Below, one piece after another: positions 1 to 15,592 of a stretch of DNA of 64,000 bases. A program made the translations under genes and the position numbers. The notes below the pieces were generated by a model, which saw only the letters and a list, made by a program, of their open reading frames with translations, searched no databases and was not told where the DNA came from. Each line of letters begins with the position of its first letter. Position 1 is the first letter of the stretch. Source of the DNA: Montifringilla adamsi (lineage: Eukaryota > Chordata > Aves > Passeriformes > Passeridae); NCBI GenBank assembly GCA_017590115.1, contig JAGGNK010006659.1:434001-498000 (forward strand). The letters are read 5' to 3'.

Positions 1-1699
1 ATGTAAAAAGCTCAGAAAACATAGTTTTAAATTCTTACCTTCGTTGAAATCAATGGTAAAATTCTCATTTGATAAGTACAAAATTACACAGACAATAAGT
101 ATCACTTTACAAGCAGGGAAGCTTCTAGGCTTTATAATCTCGTTTCAGTATCTTTGGTACTACTCTCTTAAAGGTCACTGCTCATGCAGTATGCTTTTGC
201 ATGCCTTGACCATAGCAGGTATCATTGTATAAAAGGAAGACAAAAGTGAGTAGAGGTTATCCTAACTCAACCATTCATAGACCTAAACAATTTTAACTTA
301 AATGAAAAGCCTGGACAGTTTTATTCTACTAAATTCCACTATTTCCTTTATCAATGAGGCTTTAAAAACTCTTATAAAGTAAATATTTTCAGAATTTAAG
401 ACAGAGGGGGTGATCTTTTCATCCCACTGCCATTTCTGTCAAAGCATCTATGCAATTTGAAACAGAATTATACTGCCAAAATATCATCTTCAAGTTTTAC
501 TTCCTCAGCTCCTCCCAGAAGAAGAAATACTCCTAGAAATTCTCACAGAGGATGATTGTCACAGGAGAAGATACTATGCCTTCAAAGAAAATTTGAACTG
601 ACAGAGACATACACATATTTCCATACTGGTAAAAGGACGAGTTTCTGGTAAGGGCCCCCAACCCCAAACTTCCCCTATTTGAGGCTCACTTGAGTACTTC
701 TTATTTTTGCTAGAGACAGAACTGGTAGATTTTATGTGGGGATCCATATGAGATGAATCCTTCACATAGGATGAGATGGACAATCATCCGTATGAGATGG
801 ACAATCATCCAGAAAGGCATAGTGATGGAACCTGCACGTCCTGATTATCAGTTGTGTACTTTAAGCACACACATCTATCATAAGCTTTATGCTCTGTTCT
901 GACAGGCATAAACAATAAAGGGACTATCACCATATTCACTTCAGAAGTAACTGAATTCTACATGGTTCGACCTCTATTCCTCTCATTAAAAAAAAGTATT
1001 TTGAAAAAAAATTTATGAATGGTCATTTGTAGTTCTATTTGAGCTGATAAAAATGTCCAAAAGAAATAGGAAGAAAACGAAGAAGAGATTGTATTTCAAA
1101 CCCACAGTAATTATTTTTATTTTTATTATTTTAACATGCATTTTAAGCTGTAAATCAATGCAACTGAGTCTTTCCAAGAGTACACTGCCTTCCAAACAGG
1201 AAACTGGGATGAAATTTCCTCAGACTGTCACAGGATTGATTCAAGCAGTGAAACCTCATATTCCCAAGAAAAAGTTTTTCTTGTTCAGATTTATTAAAGA
1301 AGATTTTAAACATGACTTTGTAGCAAAGGTAAATTTTTTGGCAAATTCAAGAAGAAATGATGGTCCTTTCTTAAATATATGATTTTTTTTCAAAGAAATC
1401 CAAGCACTTTTTAAAGTCATAGACACCACTATTATGAGGTTGAAATTCTGTCCTTACTACCCTGTTTTTCATCAGACTGTTTCAATATAGGGAAACACAG
1501 CATAAATTTATGTAATAAGAAGAGTGTGATCAATTGTGTTTTAAAACAATGCTTGATTTTTATCTGTCTACCAACTGCAGTAAAATGAAGAGCTTTTACT
1601 TGTTTCTGTATGCACACAAAAAACTGACTTCACTTCATCACTGACAGATTCACAGTTAGAAAGAAAAGTTTCCTGTGGATTTGTTACAGTCCCTATTAC
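1..1699 (-). other. Intron (partial) before the missing last exon
   Basis: This is the sequence 3' of the juxtamembrane exon. I searched it on the minus strand for the transmembrane opening (G-V/L/I-A-V-V-I-F) and the basic juxtamembrane motif and found neither, so it is intron. It holds ordinary AT-rich sequence with no recognised repeat. A 110-codon open stretch on the plus strand at 1053-1382 has no recognisable domain and is probably chance. Confidence 0.75.
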
Positions 1700-1771
1700 C
1701 TCCAATAATTGCAGAGTCACTTCTGATTGCATTAGCTAAGGGCTTTCCCTCATCTATTGGTCCAGAGTGAT
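1700..1771 (-). CDS. CNTNAP4: CNTNAP exon, juxtamembrane segment
   Basis: The exon is 72 nt, phase 1 to phase 1, with acceptor ttctgcag and donor GGAG/gtaata. The product is DHSGPIDEGKPLANAIRSDS followed by AIIGG, the conserved acidic segment and the first residues of the transmembrane approach (family consensus SDSAVIGG). The acceptor is preceded by an unusually long run of about 21 T on the coding strand. The next exon, expected to hold the whole membrane helix and cytoplasmic tail with its protein 4.1-binding and PDZ-binding motifs, was not found between 1 and 1690. Confidence 0.94.
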
Positions 1772-2138
1772 CTGCAGAAAAAAAAAAAAAAAAAAAAAGA
1801 AAATGACAGACAAATAGAGGACGTGTTTTTTTAAGAAATTCTCACAGTCACAGTTCATTTACAATATGGTACAGTGGCAGTAGCATGGGTCAGTAAGCAT
1901 GCATAGAACATCAATGTAGGTGACACTTTGCAGAGACAAAAAGAAAAATGCAAACATTCAGATGAAAAGAGAAAGGCTAGAGAAAAGGAAGTAAGTACAT
2001 ATAAAAGAGAATTATTTACAAACTACTCCTGAGATGTTAACCCACATGGAAAAATAAAAAGTCAGTTGTGATTCAGGTCATGAGTATTCTATTTGGATTT
2101 TGCTTCAGAGATCAGAACAAGTGATAACCATATGCTAC
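1772..2138 (-). other. Short intron with long poly-T acceptor tract
   Basis: At 367 bp this is the shortest intron seen in the gene. Its 3' end on the coding strand is about 21 consecutive T followed by ctgcag (plus-strand A run at 1778-1798). Nothing else is recognisable in it. Confidence 0.85.
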
Positions 2139-2357
2139 CTGCAAATGAATGGGTTGTTTCACTTGATGTTGAGTCAGCTCCAGTTAAAGTACCACAGTTG
2201 GATTCAGTGAAACGCCCTTTTACAATGACAGGGGCTGAGCTGCTGTGGTGTAGTGCAGCCTTCAAAGGAGCGACGTGGTTGAACTGCACTGAAGATAGAC
2301 AGCCAACAAACCCCTGAGAGTTTGCCTTCACAGTCTCCTCATCCACATCACTGTTTT
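2139..2357 (-). CDS. CNTNAP4: CNTNAP exon, end of LamG4 and stalk
   Basis: The exon is 219 nt, phase 1 to phase 1. The acceptor is tgattaacag and the donor TTTGCAG/gtagca. It encodes [16 protein letters not shown], then [20 protein letters not shown], the C-terminal cysteine strand of LamG4, then a stalk with [13 protein letters not shown] and [10 protein letters not shown] second AG six bases into the exon (aaaacag) would break the frame, so the upstream AG was chosen. The serine/threonine-rich stalk is the part most useful for paralog assignment. Confidence 0.95.
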
Positions 2358-4087
2358 CTGTTAATCAAAAGGAACAGAACACAATTAATCATAGTGCAAA
2401 TGTACAAAATAAAGTGTCAGAAGAATACATGAATAATTAACCTGTGTTCCTCTGAGTATATTTGAGTTGCAGCAACATATGTAGATTCACTGAATCTCTT
2501 TCTTGTCTGACTTTAATGAAAAGACAGTCAGATACATTCACACCTCCCCCTTACTTTTGAACAGATGACAGTTGCTAATCTGCTGAGGGAAATACTTTTA
2601 AATTCTTATAGCAAGTTCCAAAGCAAAAGGCTTCTATTGTAAATAAAGTATTTAAATTAAAATACAACAATTTTTCATTCTGCAAAAATATAAGACTGAA
2701 GAATTAATTCCAGAAAAATGCATTTTATTGGATTTCTTCTGATAAATTAACATTTTTGGAACATATTCATTCTATAGACTCATAGATCTATTCCATTTCA
2801 GCACCATCAAGTCTGTCAAAGCAAAAACCCTGAAGATCTCAGGTCATCAGATCCTGGAAATCCATCAAGATATTTTCTGTGAAATTTTAAAAAATTAATA
2901 GTGTTCCAATTCACTATGCATTTTAAAATATGATACCATTATTGACACCACAAAGGGGAAGGAAAAAAAAAAGCAAGAAGATCCCTTCTCACTTTTTCTC
3001 TTGAGTTACCTTTCTGAACACATGTGAAAAGTACTCTGCATGTTAGAACTCTATTAATTCACTGGTAATGCTCACTAAAGCACCACTTTTGATGCAGAAA
3101 ACAAACAGTTTATTTACTCTGGCAGTTCTAATTTAAGCAAAAACTCTGGAAATACTAGTAATAAAAGGAGAAGTCATAAGGGAAGTAAATTTGCAAATAA
3201 AATAGGAATTTAATCTCATTAATTATCACTTCCAACATGTTCTGGAACCCACAAGTGAACCTGTGACCTTTACAATAACTACCATAATAACTTTAAGTTT
3301 TACAGTGCTCTCCTCAATAAAATTTAGCTTAATAGTGAAAAATGGGATAACGTGTTCAGGTAGAATGTTTCAAAACAGCAGAGTAGCATTTTCTCCAACT
3401 AATCTCTGTTTATTGCACTGAATATGGACTACAAGATGGAAGGATGTCAGACAAAAGTCTGCTCACCTACACTGATGGATAACATAAGATGTTGGCTGTT
3501 TAACTGTCTCTGCTTTCTTTGCAGTTGTTTTCAATATCTGCCTCTATGCACTGAAGGATCTGCTAGGATGGGATATTTTAAGAAAAAGATTAGCCCTGAA
3601 GTGGCAAGAAAACATTTTCACAAACCCCCTATGATAAAAATATATACTTCTAAATATGAGTCAGATTGAAAATCTCAAGAGGAGAGTAGTCTCTATTATT
3701 TTTTGGTTCCTATACAAATCCTTTACTAAACTACATATATGTACAATAAGAAAGGAAATATTCTGAATCCTTTGATTTCACTTGACTCCTTAACTAGAAA
3801 ATATTGCTGGATAAAGTAAGGCTTTATACTGGATCAGGCAATCTTGATGATAAAAGTGAAAGGGCTTAGGGAAGACCACCATCATCCACTTTCCTCCTAA
3901 AGTAAAATTTAAGTGACTGAAAGTGGCACTCATAAACACTCACAGGTTGTTTATTTTATATTACAGTAAACTGAAGTTATGCTTCCTTAAGTGTTAGAGG
4001 TTAGATTTCTTTCCTTTTGTTACTTTTTACTTATACAATTTTTTTCCCATAGGTTGCTAGGAAACACTAATGACTGGGTACTTAAAA

Positions 4088-4372
4088 AAGCAAAAGAAGT
4101 GGCCAAGCTCAGGGGAGGAGGGCGTCTGGTTGCACTTCTCTTATCTGGGAGTTTGTCTCCGAAGGGCAGAGATACCACAGGAACTGGGCCTGTACCGGGG
4201 CTGGGGCAGCTGCTCTTTCTCTCCCTCTCTCTCTCTCAGCTTTGGAGGAGGACGGTCAGAGCTGCTGCTTGGGGAAGGGAATTCGCTGCTGCCGCCGGAG
4301 CCCAGCCCGGAGCTGCTTCTTCTGCCATGGCGTGAGCCTCTGGCCTCTGCTCGTGAGAGCAGCCACTGAACA
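4088..4372. other. Isolated GC-rich, CpG-containing island
   Basis: About 280 bases rich in G and C with roughly nine CpG dinucleotides, including a (CT)n run at 4217-4238 and a GCTGCTGCCGCCGGAGC-like stretch, sit in an otherwise AT-rich intron. It could be part of a retroviral LTR, an alternative or antisense promoter, or a processed 5' UTR fragment. I could not see clear LTR ends (TG...CA), a TATA box or a target-site duplication, and the overlapping short open frames show no known domain. Confidence 0.4.
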
Positions 4373-4489
4373 AAACACACTCAGTAACTCTCTTTCTTTA
4401 ACTCTGCTTCAACCATTTGTCTTTCTGAAGTAGTCAAGCAGAAAGTCACCAGACATACAGCTCCTATCAGAACATTTTAAGACAAGAAC

Positions 4490-5590
4490 TGTGATGCCTT
4501 CTAATAGCTTTATGTCTTATATTACATCACCCAAAACTGCACATATTGAGGTGAGGCCATCCCAGTGCAATCCCCTCCCTTGCCCAGCTGGCCATGCTGT
4601 GCCTGATGCACCCAGGACAGGGTTGGCCCTCCTGGCTGCCAGGGCACTGCTGACCCATGTTCAACATGTCATTGACCAGGACACCCAGGTCTCTTTCTGC
4701 AGTGCTGCTTTCCAGCACCTCATTTCCCATAATGTCCTTACGTCCAGCTACGGACTCTGGAACCTGTCTTTGTTAAACTTCATACAGCTGGCAACTGCCC
4801 AGCCCTCTTAATTTTTTGCTGTCTCTCTGCAAGGCCTCTTGCCTTCAAGGGAATCAATAATAGTTCCTTTTAATTTACTATCATTGTCAAACTTACTGTA
4901 CCTTTAAGTCCTGCATCCAAGTAATTTATGAAGATGTTAAAGAGCACAAGGCTGAGAATGGAGGCCGGTGGAACTTCACCCGTGACAGGTGCCCAGTCTG
5001 ATGTCACTCCATTCACTGTAACCCTTTGTGCTTAACCTGTTAGCCAGCTGCTCACCCACCACATGATGTGTTTATCCAGCTCTGGGCTGGACATTTTGTC
5101 CAGAAGGATCCTGTGAGAGACATCTTCAAAAGATTTACTGAAAAGGATTACATCAATTGGCTTCCCTTGGTCAACGAGGCATGTTTATGTTGTCATAAAT
5201 GGAAATTGGGTTTGATAAACACGACTTTCTTCTCATGAACCTGTACTGGCTGTGACTAATGACTGCATTGTCCTTCAGCTGTTTTTCAATGCCTCCTAGA
5301 ATAATCTTCTCCATAGTTATATCAGGCACTGAAGTGAGGCTGACGGGCCTGTAGCTTCCTGGGTCAGTCTTATATACCCTTATTGAAATCTGGGACAACA
5401 TCAGCGGGCTTCCCGTCAATTGGAACTTGTACAGATTCCATCATTCAAAAACCACAGAGAGAGGCCTGGCAGTGACCTCAGTCAGCTTTTTCAGTATTAC
5501 TGCTTGAATCCCATCAGATCCAAGACTTACAGGGATCCAGCTAGAGCAGGAGATTCCGCACAAGTTTTATTTGAACAAAGAACTGTCATG
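4490..5590 (-). mobile_element. CR1-type LINE fragment, ORF2 reverse transcriptase
   Basis: Read on the minus strand, this carries degenerate CR1 ORF2 coding. It has a segment like DPGSYRPVSLTSVPDITMEK (reverse transcriptase), then FSK.FEDVSHRILLDKM, and near the end STAERDLGVLVNDMLNMGQQ. Stops and frameshifts interrupt it, so it is a dead copy. The 3' terminal octamer repeats are missing, so this is an internal piece. Its 5' limit is approximate. Confidence 0.8.
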
Positions 5591-6739
5591 TTCAAATGCA
5601 GAAGAGCTCAGAAAAGTATTTGTCCAACCGAAGATAATTCTTTAAAATAAAAAGCTTCCTTATGTGGTTTTCAGGAACAACATTTTCATGCACAAGAAAT
5701 ACATGATCTTGCATTTTGTTAACTCCTTATGTTTAGACCTCTTCACTGCAATAAACGCTCATTACCTTTTTCCTCTGCCTTTGTGAAGTCTTCTTCAGTC
5801 TCTACATAGGACTTCATAGGAATCAGAATCTAAAGCAATCAGATTTCTAAGAGAAATAGTAACTCTTTGAAATGGGGAGAAATATATGTTTTCTTCAGGA
5901 CAGATTCTGAGACAAATTGGGCTGACTGTCCCCCAGGTCATTATAACTCTGTGCTTTGCACTGCTGTGTCATTGCAAAGCCATCATATAACTGAATAAAA
6001 TCCCACTTCAGAATTTTTGTAACTGTATGGCTCTTTGGAAGAGACAATATTGGTCCTGGTTAAAAGACCAATAGACTACTTTTCTAAAGATGTACATTTA
6101 CATAAATTTAATCAAATGCATTTTTAAGTAAACAGATATAAGTTTGGATATGATATTTTATAACAAAGATAAAAGAAGCTTTCATTCTGTATTGGTCACT
6201 GTGGTATGAACCTTATGTGAGTGTGACTACAATAAACTACTACACTTCAAAATATTATACATTCCTGATTCAATTTTGTCATCATATTGAAAAGTTTGGA
6301 AATATTTGTAACAATTTTATTGTAGAAGTTTATATTTCAGCTAATATTGCTTTAAGGTTATGCATAAGTGCTCATTCTCTTTTTCATTTTCTGTGCATAT
6401 CTACAAACCAGTTCTCTTTTGGAGATTGAGATTTATATATAAAATCTACATTTTGAAAGTATATATTTCTGTTTGTGTTAGAGGTACTTAGTTTTCCAGT
6501 AAGAAAACAAATCAGCTATACTGAGATTCTCCTAAAGATAAGTAAACAATAATTAAGATTTTTTTTTTTATGGTCCATAAACATGGCTCCTGAACTACTT
6601 TAATACATTATAAGCAATTTAGCATTTGGTAATTATTCTCATAAAATTAACTATCACTGTGTGAATTTTATTATGTATTTTAAATTATTATTCTATCTTT
6701 TCTAGATAACACTCTCATAATTGAAAACAACAACCACCT

Positions 6740-7945
6740 ATTTGACAGATAAAGAATTAACTGGATCTCCTTATCCAGACATTTGCGTGCAACAGCTCAA
6801 TGTCTAAAGAGGGATTGGTTACAGGTGGTGCTCCTCTGGGCCCACAGTGATACCGTTTCTATTCAACATCTTCTCTTACGACACCAAGAGTAGGATTGAG
6901 TGCATCTGAAGCAACCCTGTGGATGACACTAAATTGAACTGTTCAGTTGACACACTTGAGTGATGGAATGCCACCCAGAGGGACACTGACAGGTTTGAGG
7001 ACTGGGACCAAGTGAATCTCATCAAATTCAACAACAGCAAGTACAAAGTTATGCACCTGCACCTGCACAACCCCCGTGCATCAATACGGGGGTTGTGCAG
7101 ATTTGGGAGGGAGGGTGGGGAATGGCTTGAGAGCAGCCCTGAGGAGAAGGGCTTGGGGGTGTTGGTGGACCAGAAGCACAACATGGGCCAGAAATGTGCA
7201 CTTGCAGCCCAAAAGCCATTGTTATTCTGGGACTGTTCAGGGCCAGGTTGGATGCAGCTCTGATAAACCTGTCTAGTGTCAGGTGTTCCTGCCTATTATA
7301 GGGGGTTGGAATGAGGTGATCTTTAAGGTCTTTTCCAATCCAGGCCTATGATTCTGGGTTGCATCCAAAGCATTGTGGTCAGCAGGGCAAGGGTAGTGAC
7401 TCTGTGCCTCCCGTCGGCTCTGCTGAGACCCCACCTGGAATCCTGCATCCAGCTCTGGGGTCTCAGACAGGAAAGACATGGACTTGTTACAGCAAGTCTA
7501 GAGAAGGACTGTGAAGATGATCAAAATACTGGAGCAGCTCCCTATAAAGAAAAACTGAGAAAGTTGGGGATGTTCAAGCCTGGAGAAGAGAAGTCTCCAA
7601 GGTGATTTTATAGCAGCCTTACAGTACCTAAAGGAGGCTATAAAAAAGCTGAAGAGTGACATTTTACATGTGCATATAGTAACAGAACAGAAAGGAAGGG
7701 CTTTAGACTGAACAGTTGTAGATTTAACCCGGAAATGAGGAAGAAATTCTATGCTGTGTGGGTGAAAGAGATGCCTGAACAGAATGCCCAGGAAAGCAGT
7801 GCATGTCCTCATGGGAAGTGTTCAATACCAGTGATGAGGCTTTGAATGACCTGGTCCGGACAAAGCTGTTCCAGCACACAACAGGGGTGCTGGAACCAGA
7901 TGACCTTTTACGCCCTTTTCAACCCAAAACTTTCTGTGATTCTAT
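6740..7945 (+). mobile_element. CR1-type LINE, 3' part, interrupted by a second CR1
   Basis: This plus-strand CR1 ORF2 remnant includes a degenerate EKGLGVLVDQKHNMGQKCA segment and, after an interruption, ILGCIQSIVVSRARVV and LRKLGMFKPGEEKSP. It ends at 7915-7945 with the typical CR1 tail (cccttttcaacccaaaac...tgattctatga). The coding sense jumps across 7232-7350, which is a separate CR1 tail inserted here. The copy is not functional. Its 5' edge is approximate. Confidence 0.8.
7232..7358 (+). mobile_element. Short CR1 3'-end inserted inside another CR1
   Basis: The segment reads gactgttcagggccaggttgg at its start and ggtgatctttaaggtcttttcc near its end, a severely 5'-truncated CR1 tail. It is flanked by attctggg at 7224-7231 and 7351-7358, a plausible 8-bp target-site duplication that overlaps the CR1 terminal octamer. 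Removing it would rejoin the host CR1 ORF2 sequence, which supports a nested insertion. Confidence 0.75.
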
Positions 7946-8617
7946 GAAATTACTTTAGAGGAAAGAGAAATAGCCTTTAAATTTGCAACAACACCAAATC
8001 TTTCTCTATCATTGTCAAAGTGAAAGGTATGAAAAGAACAAGATCTTGAGAATTTCAGTCCAGGCTATTGCTATTTTCTTTTAAGAAATAGTGATTGTAG
8101 ATAGGTAAATTTCATTTTGATCATTACTGCAGAGAAACTGACATATTTTGAAGTATCGTCACGGGACAAAGAATCTCCAACAAAGATTTGACTTACATTA
8201 CCATATTCTTCACTGTTTACATCAAAATCTAATCACAGGAAGTTTTTCAAGTACGATATGTGATTAATAGTATTATATCATCTTTGTGTATGATTTCAAC
8301 TTGATTTGTTTTTTCTCCAGAGTAGAAAACAAAGTGGTGTTTCTTAATGCTTGATTGCAAAATGAGAGAGAAGTGTACAATTATTTTTAATGGAACCCAC
8401 TTGATAATTTTTTCAGGAAGCACTTATTTGTGATTATATCTGTATTTCCACAAGACTGAAGTTTCTGCCTTGATTGTGATTCTGTGTCTAAGTAAATCCA
8501 CAACAACAAATGTCTTTCAATGACATTTGCGTTGCTTTTTTTTCCATGCCCCATGATGACATTTGATCCATTTTAGAAAACCCTGCAGTTTTAGAACTGC
8601 TGTGGTGCTCCACTTAC

Positions 8618-8705
8618 CTATAATCTTCCCAAGTGTGAGAGACTTGATTGCATTGAATTCTGTGCCTGAAGACAGAATAAACTTCATTCTTTCATTCTGG
8701 TTAAC
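8618..8705 (-). CDS. CNTNAP4: CNTNAP short exon, LamG4 strand
   Basis: The exon is 88 nt, phase 0 in and phase 1 out, with acceptor cattctatag and donor TATAG/gtaagt. The 29 codons read VNQNERMKFILSSGTEFNAI and then KSLTLGKII. LSSGTEFNA.KSL.LGK is a nearly invariant CNTNAP stretch, so this small exon is secure despite its size. It lies about 1 kb from the previous exon and 6.3 kb from the next. Confidence 0.94.
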
Positions 8706-13786
<5,081 letters not shown>

Positions 13787-13937
13787 TTACAGCCTATGAA
13801 CAGTATATTATGACTTTCTAACACACAAGCTTATTCATATGAAAATATTTATAAGTAGCTTTAAAAGTACATCTGATTTCTGTTTTGTCAGGTAATTACA
13901 GAGAGCCCTTGAAGACTCTATTAATTCACAAAAAAAA

Positions 13938-13977
13938 GAGGAGAGGAGAGGAGAGGAGAGGAGAGGAGAGGAGAGGA
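13938..13977 (+). repeat. (GAGGA)n purine pentanucleotide array
   Basis: About eight uninterrupted GAGGA units follow a short A run and precede an A-rich stretch. An array of the same unit reappears at 15511-15557, exactly at the junction between the duplicated segments. Confidence 0.95.
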
Positions 13978-14146
13978 AAAAAGAAAAGTTATGAACAAAA
14001 AAATGACTAAAGATTTTTAGTATGATATATTGCTGAAACTTCCAAAGCTGGTAAGAATTTCATTGTCCATATTTACACATGCAGAATTAGGCCAATGGAG
14101 AGCACCTCTAAAAGTGCCAATCGTCAAGTAAATTCAGTCTGTTTAC

Positions 14147-15023
14147 GCACCTGCAATAAGTTTGGAGATGATATTATGCTGGGTGGGAGTGTTGATCTGC
14201 TGAAGGGTAGGAAGGATCTGCTAGGGGATCTGGATTGATGGGCTAAGGTCAGTTGTGTGATGTTCAACAAATCAGAATTTTAGCAATTCTACATGTTGTT
14301 CAAAACAACTTGATGCAAGTCTGTAGACTTGGCGAAGAGTGACTGGAAAGCTGCCTGCTGGAAAAGGATCTGGGTTTGCTGGTCAGCAGCTGACCATGAG
14401 CCAGCTGTGTCCAGGTGGCCAGGGATGATGGCATCCTGGCCTGTGTCAGCAATAGTGTGGCAGCAGGAACAGGGCAGTGACTGTCCCCCTGTACTCAGCA
14501 CTGGAGAGGTCACACCTGGAGTGCTGTGTCCAGTTCTGGGCCCCTCATAAAAGAAAGACACTGAGGTGCTGGATCGTGTCAGGGAACAGTGAATGGAGTG
14601 GGTAAAAGGGTAAAGAGAGTAATTCATGAGAGAAGCAGCAGAGGGAACTGGGGTTGTTTGGCCTGGAGGAAAGGAGGTTCATGGGTGACCTTATCACTCT
14701 CTAAAACTGCCTGAAAAGAGGGTGTAGCCAGATGGGGATGGGCCTCTTCTCCCAGGAAAATAGTGACAGAACAAGAGGGCATAATCTCAAACTGTGCCAG
14801 GCATGTTCATGTTGGACATTAGGGAGAATTTCTGAATGGAAAGGGTGATTAAGCATTGGAACAGACTGCTCAGGGTTGTTGTGAAGTCTCAACTCCTGGA
14901 AAAGTTCAAGAAATAACTGAATGTGGAATTTAGTGCTGTGGTTTAGTTGATGAGGTTGTGCTCATTCAAAGGTTGGACTTGGTGAAGTTGGAGGTTTTTT
15001 CCAACCTTAATGATTCTATGATA
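14147..15023 (+). mobile_element. CR1-type LINE 3' end, within copy 1
   Basis: The degenerate ORF2 tail begins TCNKFGDDIMLGGSVDLLKG in one frame, continues through a leucine/valine-rich region with stops, and ends in the CR1-specific terminal sequence. It is inactive. Copy 1 lacks the 36 bases of CR1 sequence that extend copy 2 upstream. Confidence 0.85.
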
Positions 15024-15510
15024 CCCCTCAGCTGGTGTCTGTTCTGATATACTTTGTCTCAGAAGGAAGCTGTGTCCATTCTTCAATAAAATGAAGGTTA
15101 ATGTCCCTCTATGCACAGGAATACCAGCCAGGTTATATCTGACTACCAAGCAGAGGTAATAACTATACAGAGCAATCCTAAGAGTAATGAGAGTTGATTC
15201 AATTTTTTTCACTGTTCCTTATTTTTAGCGCATTTTGTGATAGCTAACATTTTATTCGCCTGTGTTGCCTAGCAAGGTGTGTAACTTGCATACTATCTCT
15301 CTTGTCCTTTGTTACACAACCTACTGACATTTCTTGTCCTTTTTCCTCTTTTAGAAAGTAAAAGAAGAAAATATTCCACAACGTGTGAGACTGTAAACTA
15401 CAATTCTCATATATTTCCAGTTCTCATTTGGATAAATGCTTCCATGTGATCATCCATTTTAACTTTTTTCACTTTCAAAGTTTGTATAATTATTGGTGTT
15501 ACATGGAATA
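14147..15510 (+). repeat. Duplicated 1,364-bp segment, copy 1
   Basis: This segment, from gcacctgcaataag to ttacatggaata, recurs 1,446 bases further on with no difference that I could find. It holds a 5'-truncated plus-strand CR1 (to about 15023, ending ccaaccttaatgattctatga) plus about 490 bp of unique intron sequence. The left flank (agtctgttta) is unrelated to the left flank of copy 2. Confidence 0.95.
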
Positions 15511-15592
15511 GAGGAGAGGAGAGGAGAGGAGAGGAGAGGAGAGGAGAGGAGAGGAGCTCTGTCTAGTATCTTTATTGGTGATTTGGATGAGT
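15511..15592 (+). repeat. Junction: (GAGGA)n array plus 36 bp of CR1
   Basis: Nine or so GAGGA units (15511-15557) are followed by tctgtctagtatctttattg and gtgatttggatgag, which continue the CR1 ORF2 reading (N-D-L-D-E motif) directly into copy 2. This bridge is absent in front of copy 1. Confidence 0.9.

Larger units (their letters stand above)
2358..8617 (-). other. Intron, 6.3 kb, with GC-rich island and CR1 copies
   Basis: This intron lies between the LamG4 short exon and the stalk exon. It holds the GC-rich island at 4088-4372, a minus-strand CR1 fragment (about 4490-5590) and a composite plus-strand CR1 (about 6740-7945). The remaining parts (2358-4087, 5591-6739, 7946-8617) are AT-rich and show no feature I recognise. 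Confidence 0.85.

Noticed and set aside
1..200. Possible exon on the minus strand ending AACGAAG/gtaaga near position 35, with a hydrophobic stretch (VILIVCVILYL) that looks like a membrane helix
   Set aside because: It lacks the family's conserved G-x-I-A-V-V-I-F opening and basic juxtamembrane motif, the acceptor is poor, and the known final exon has no donor because it contains the stop.
1053..1382. Plus-strand open frame of 109 codons with a hydrophobic N-terminus
   Set aside because: No domain, no splice or promoter context, and AT-rich low-complexity composition; a chance frame in an intron.
2351..2353. Alternative acceptor (aaaacag) six bases inside the stalk-side LamG4 exon
   Set aside because: It would shift the frame relative to the preceding exon and lose the family-like ENSDVDEE start.
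3991..4433. Several overlapping open frames in the GC-rich island
   Set aside because: GC-rich sequence has few stops in any frame. None of the products resembles a known protein, and the frames overlap on both strands.
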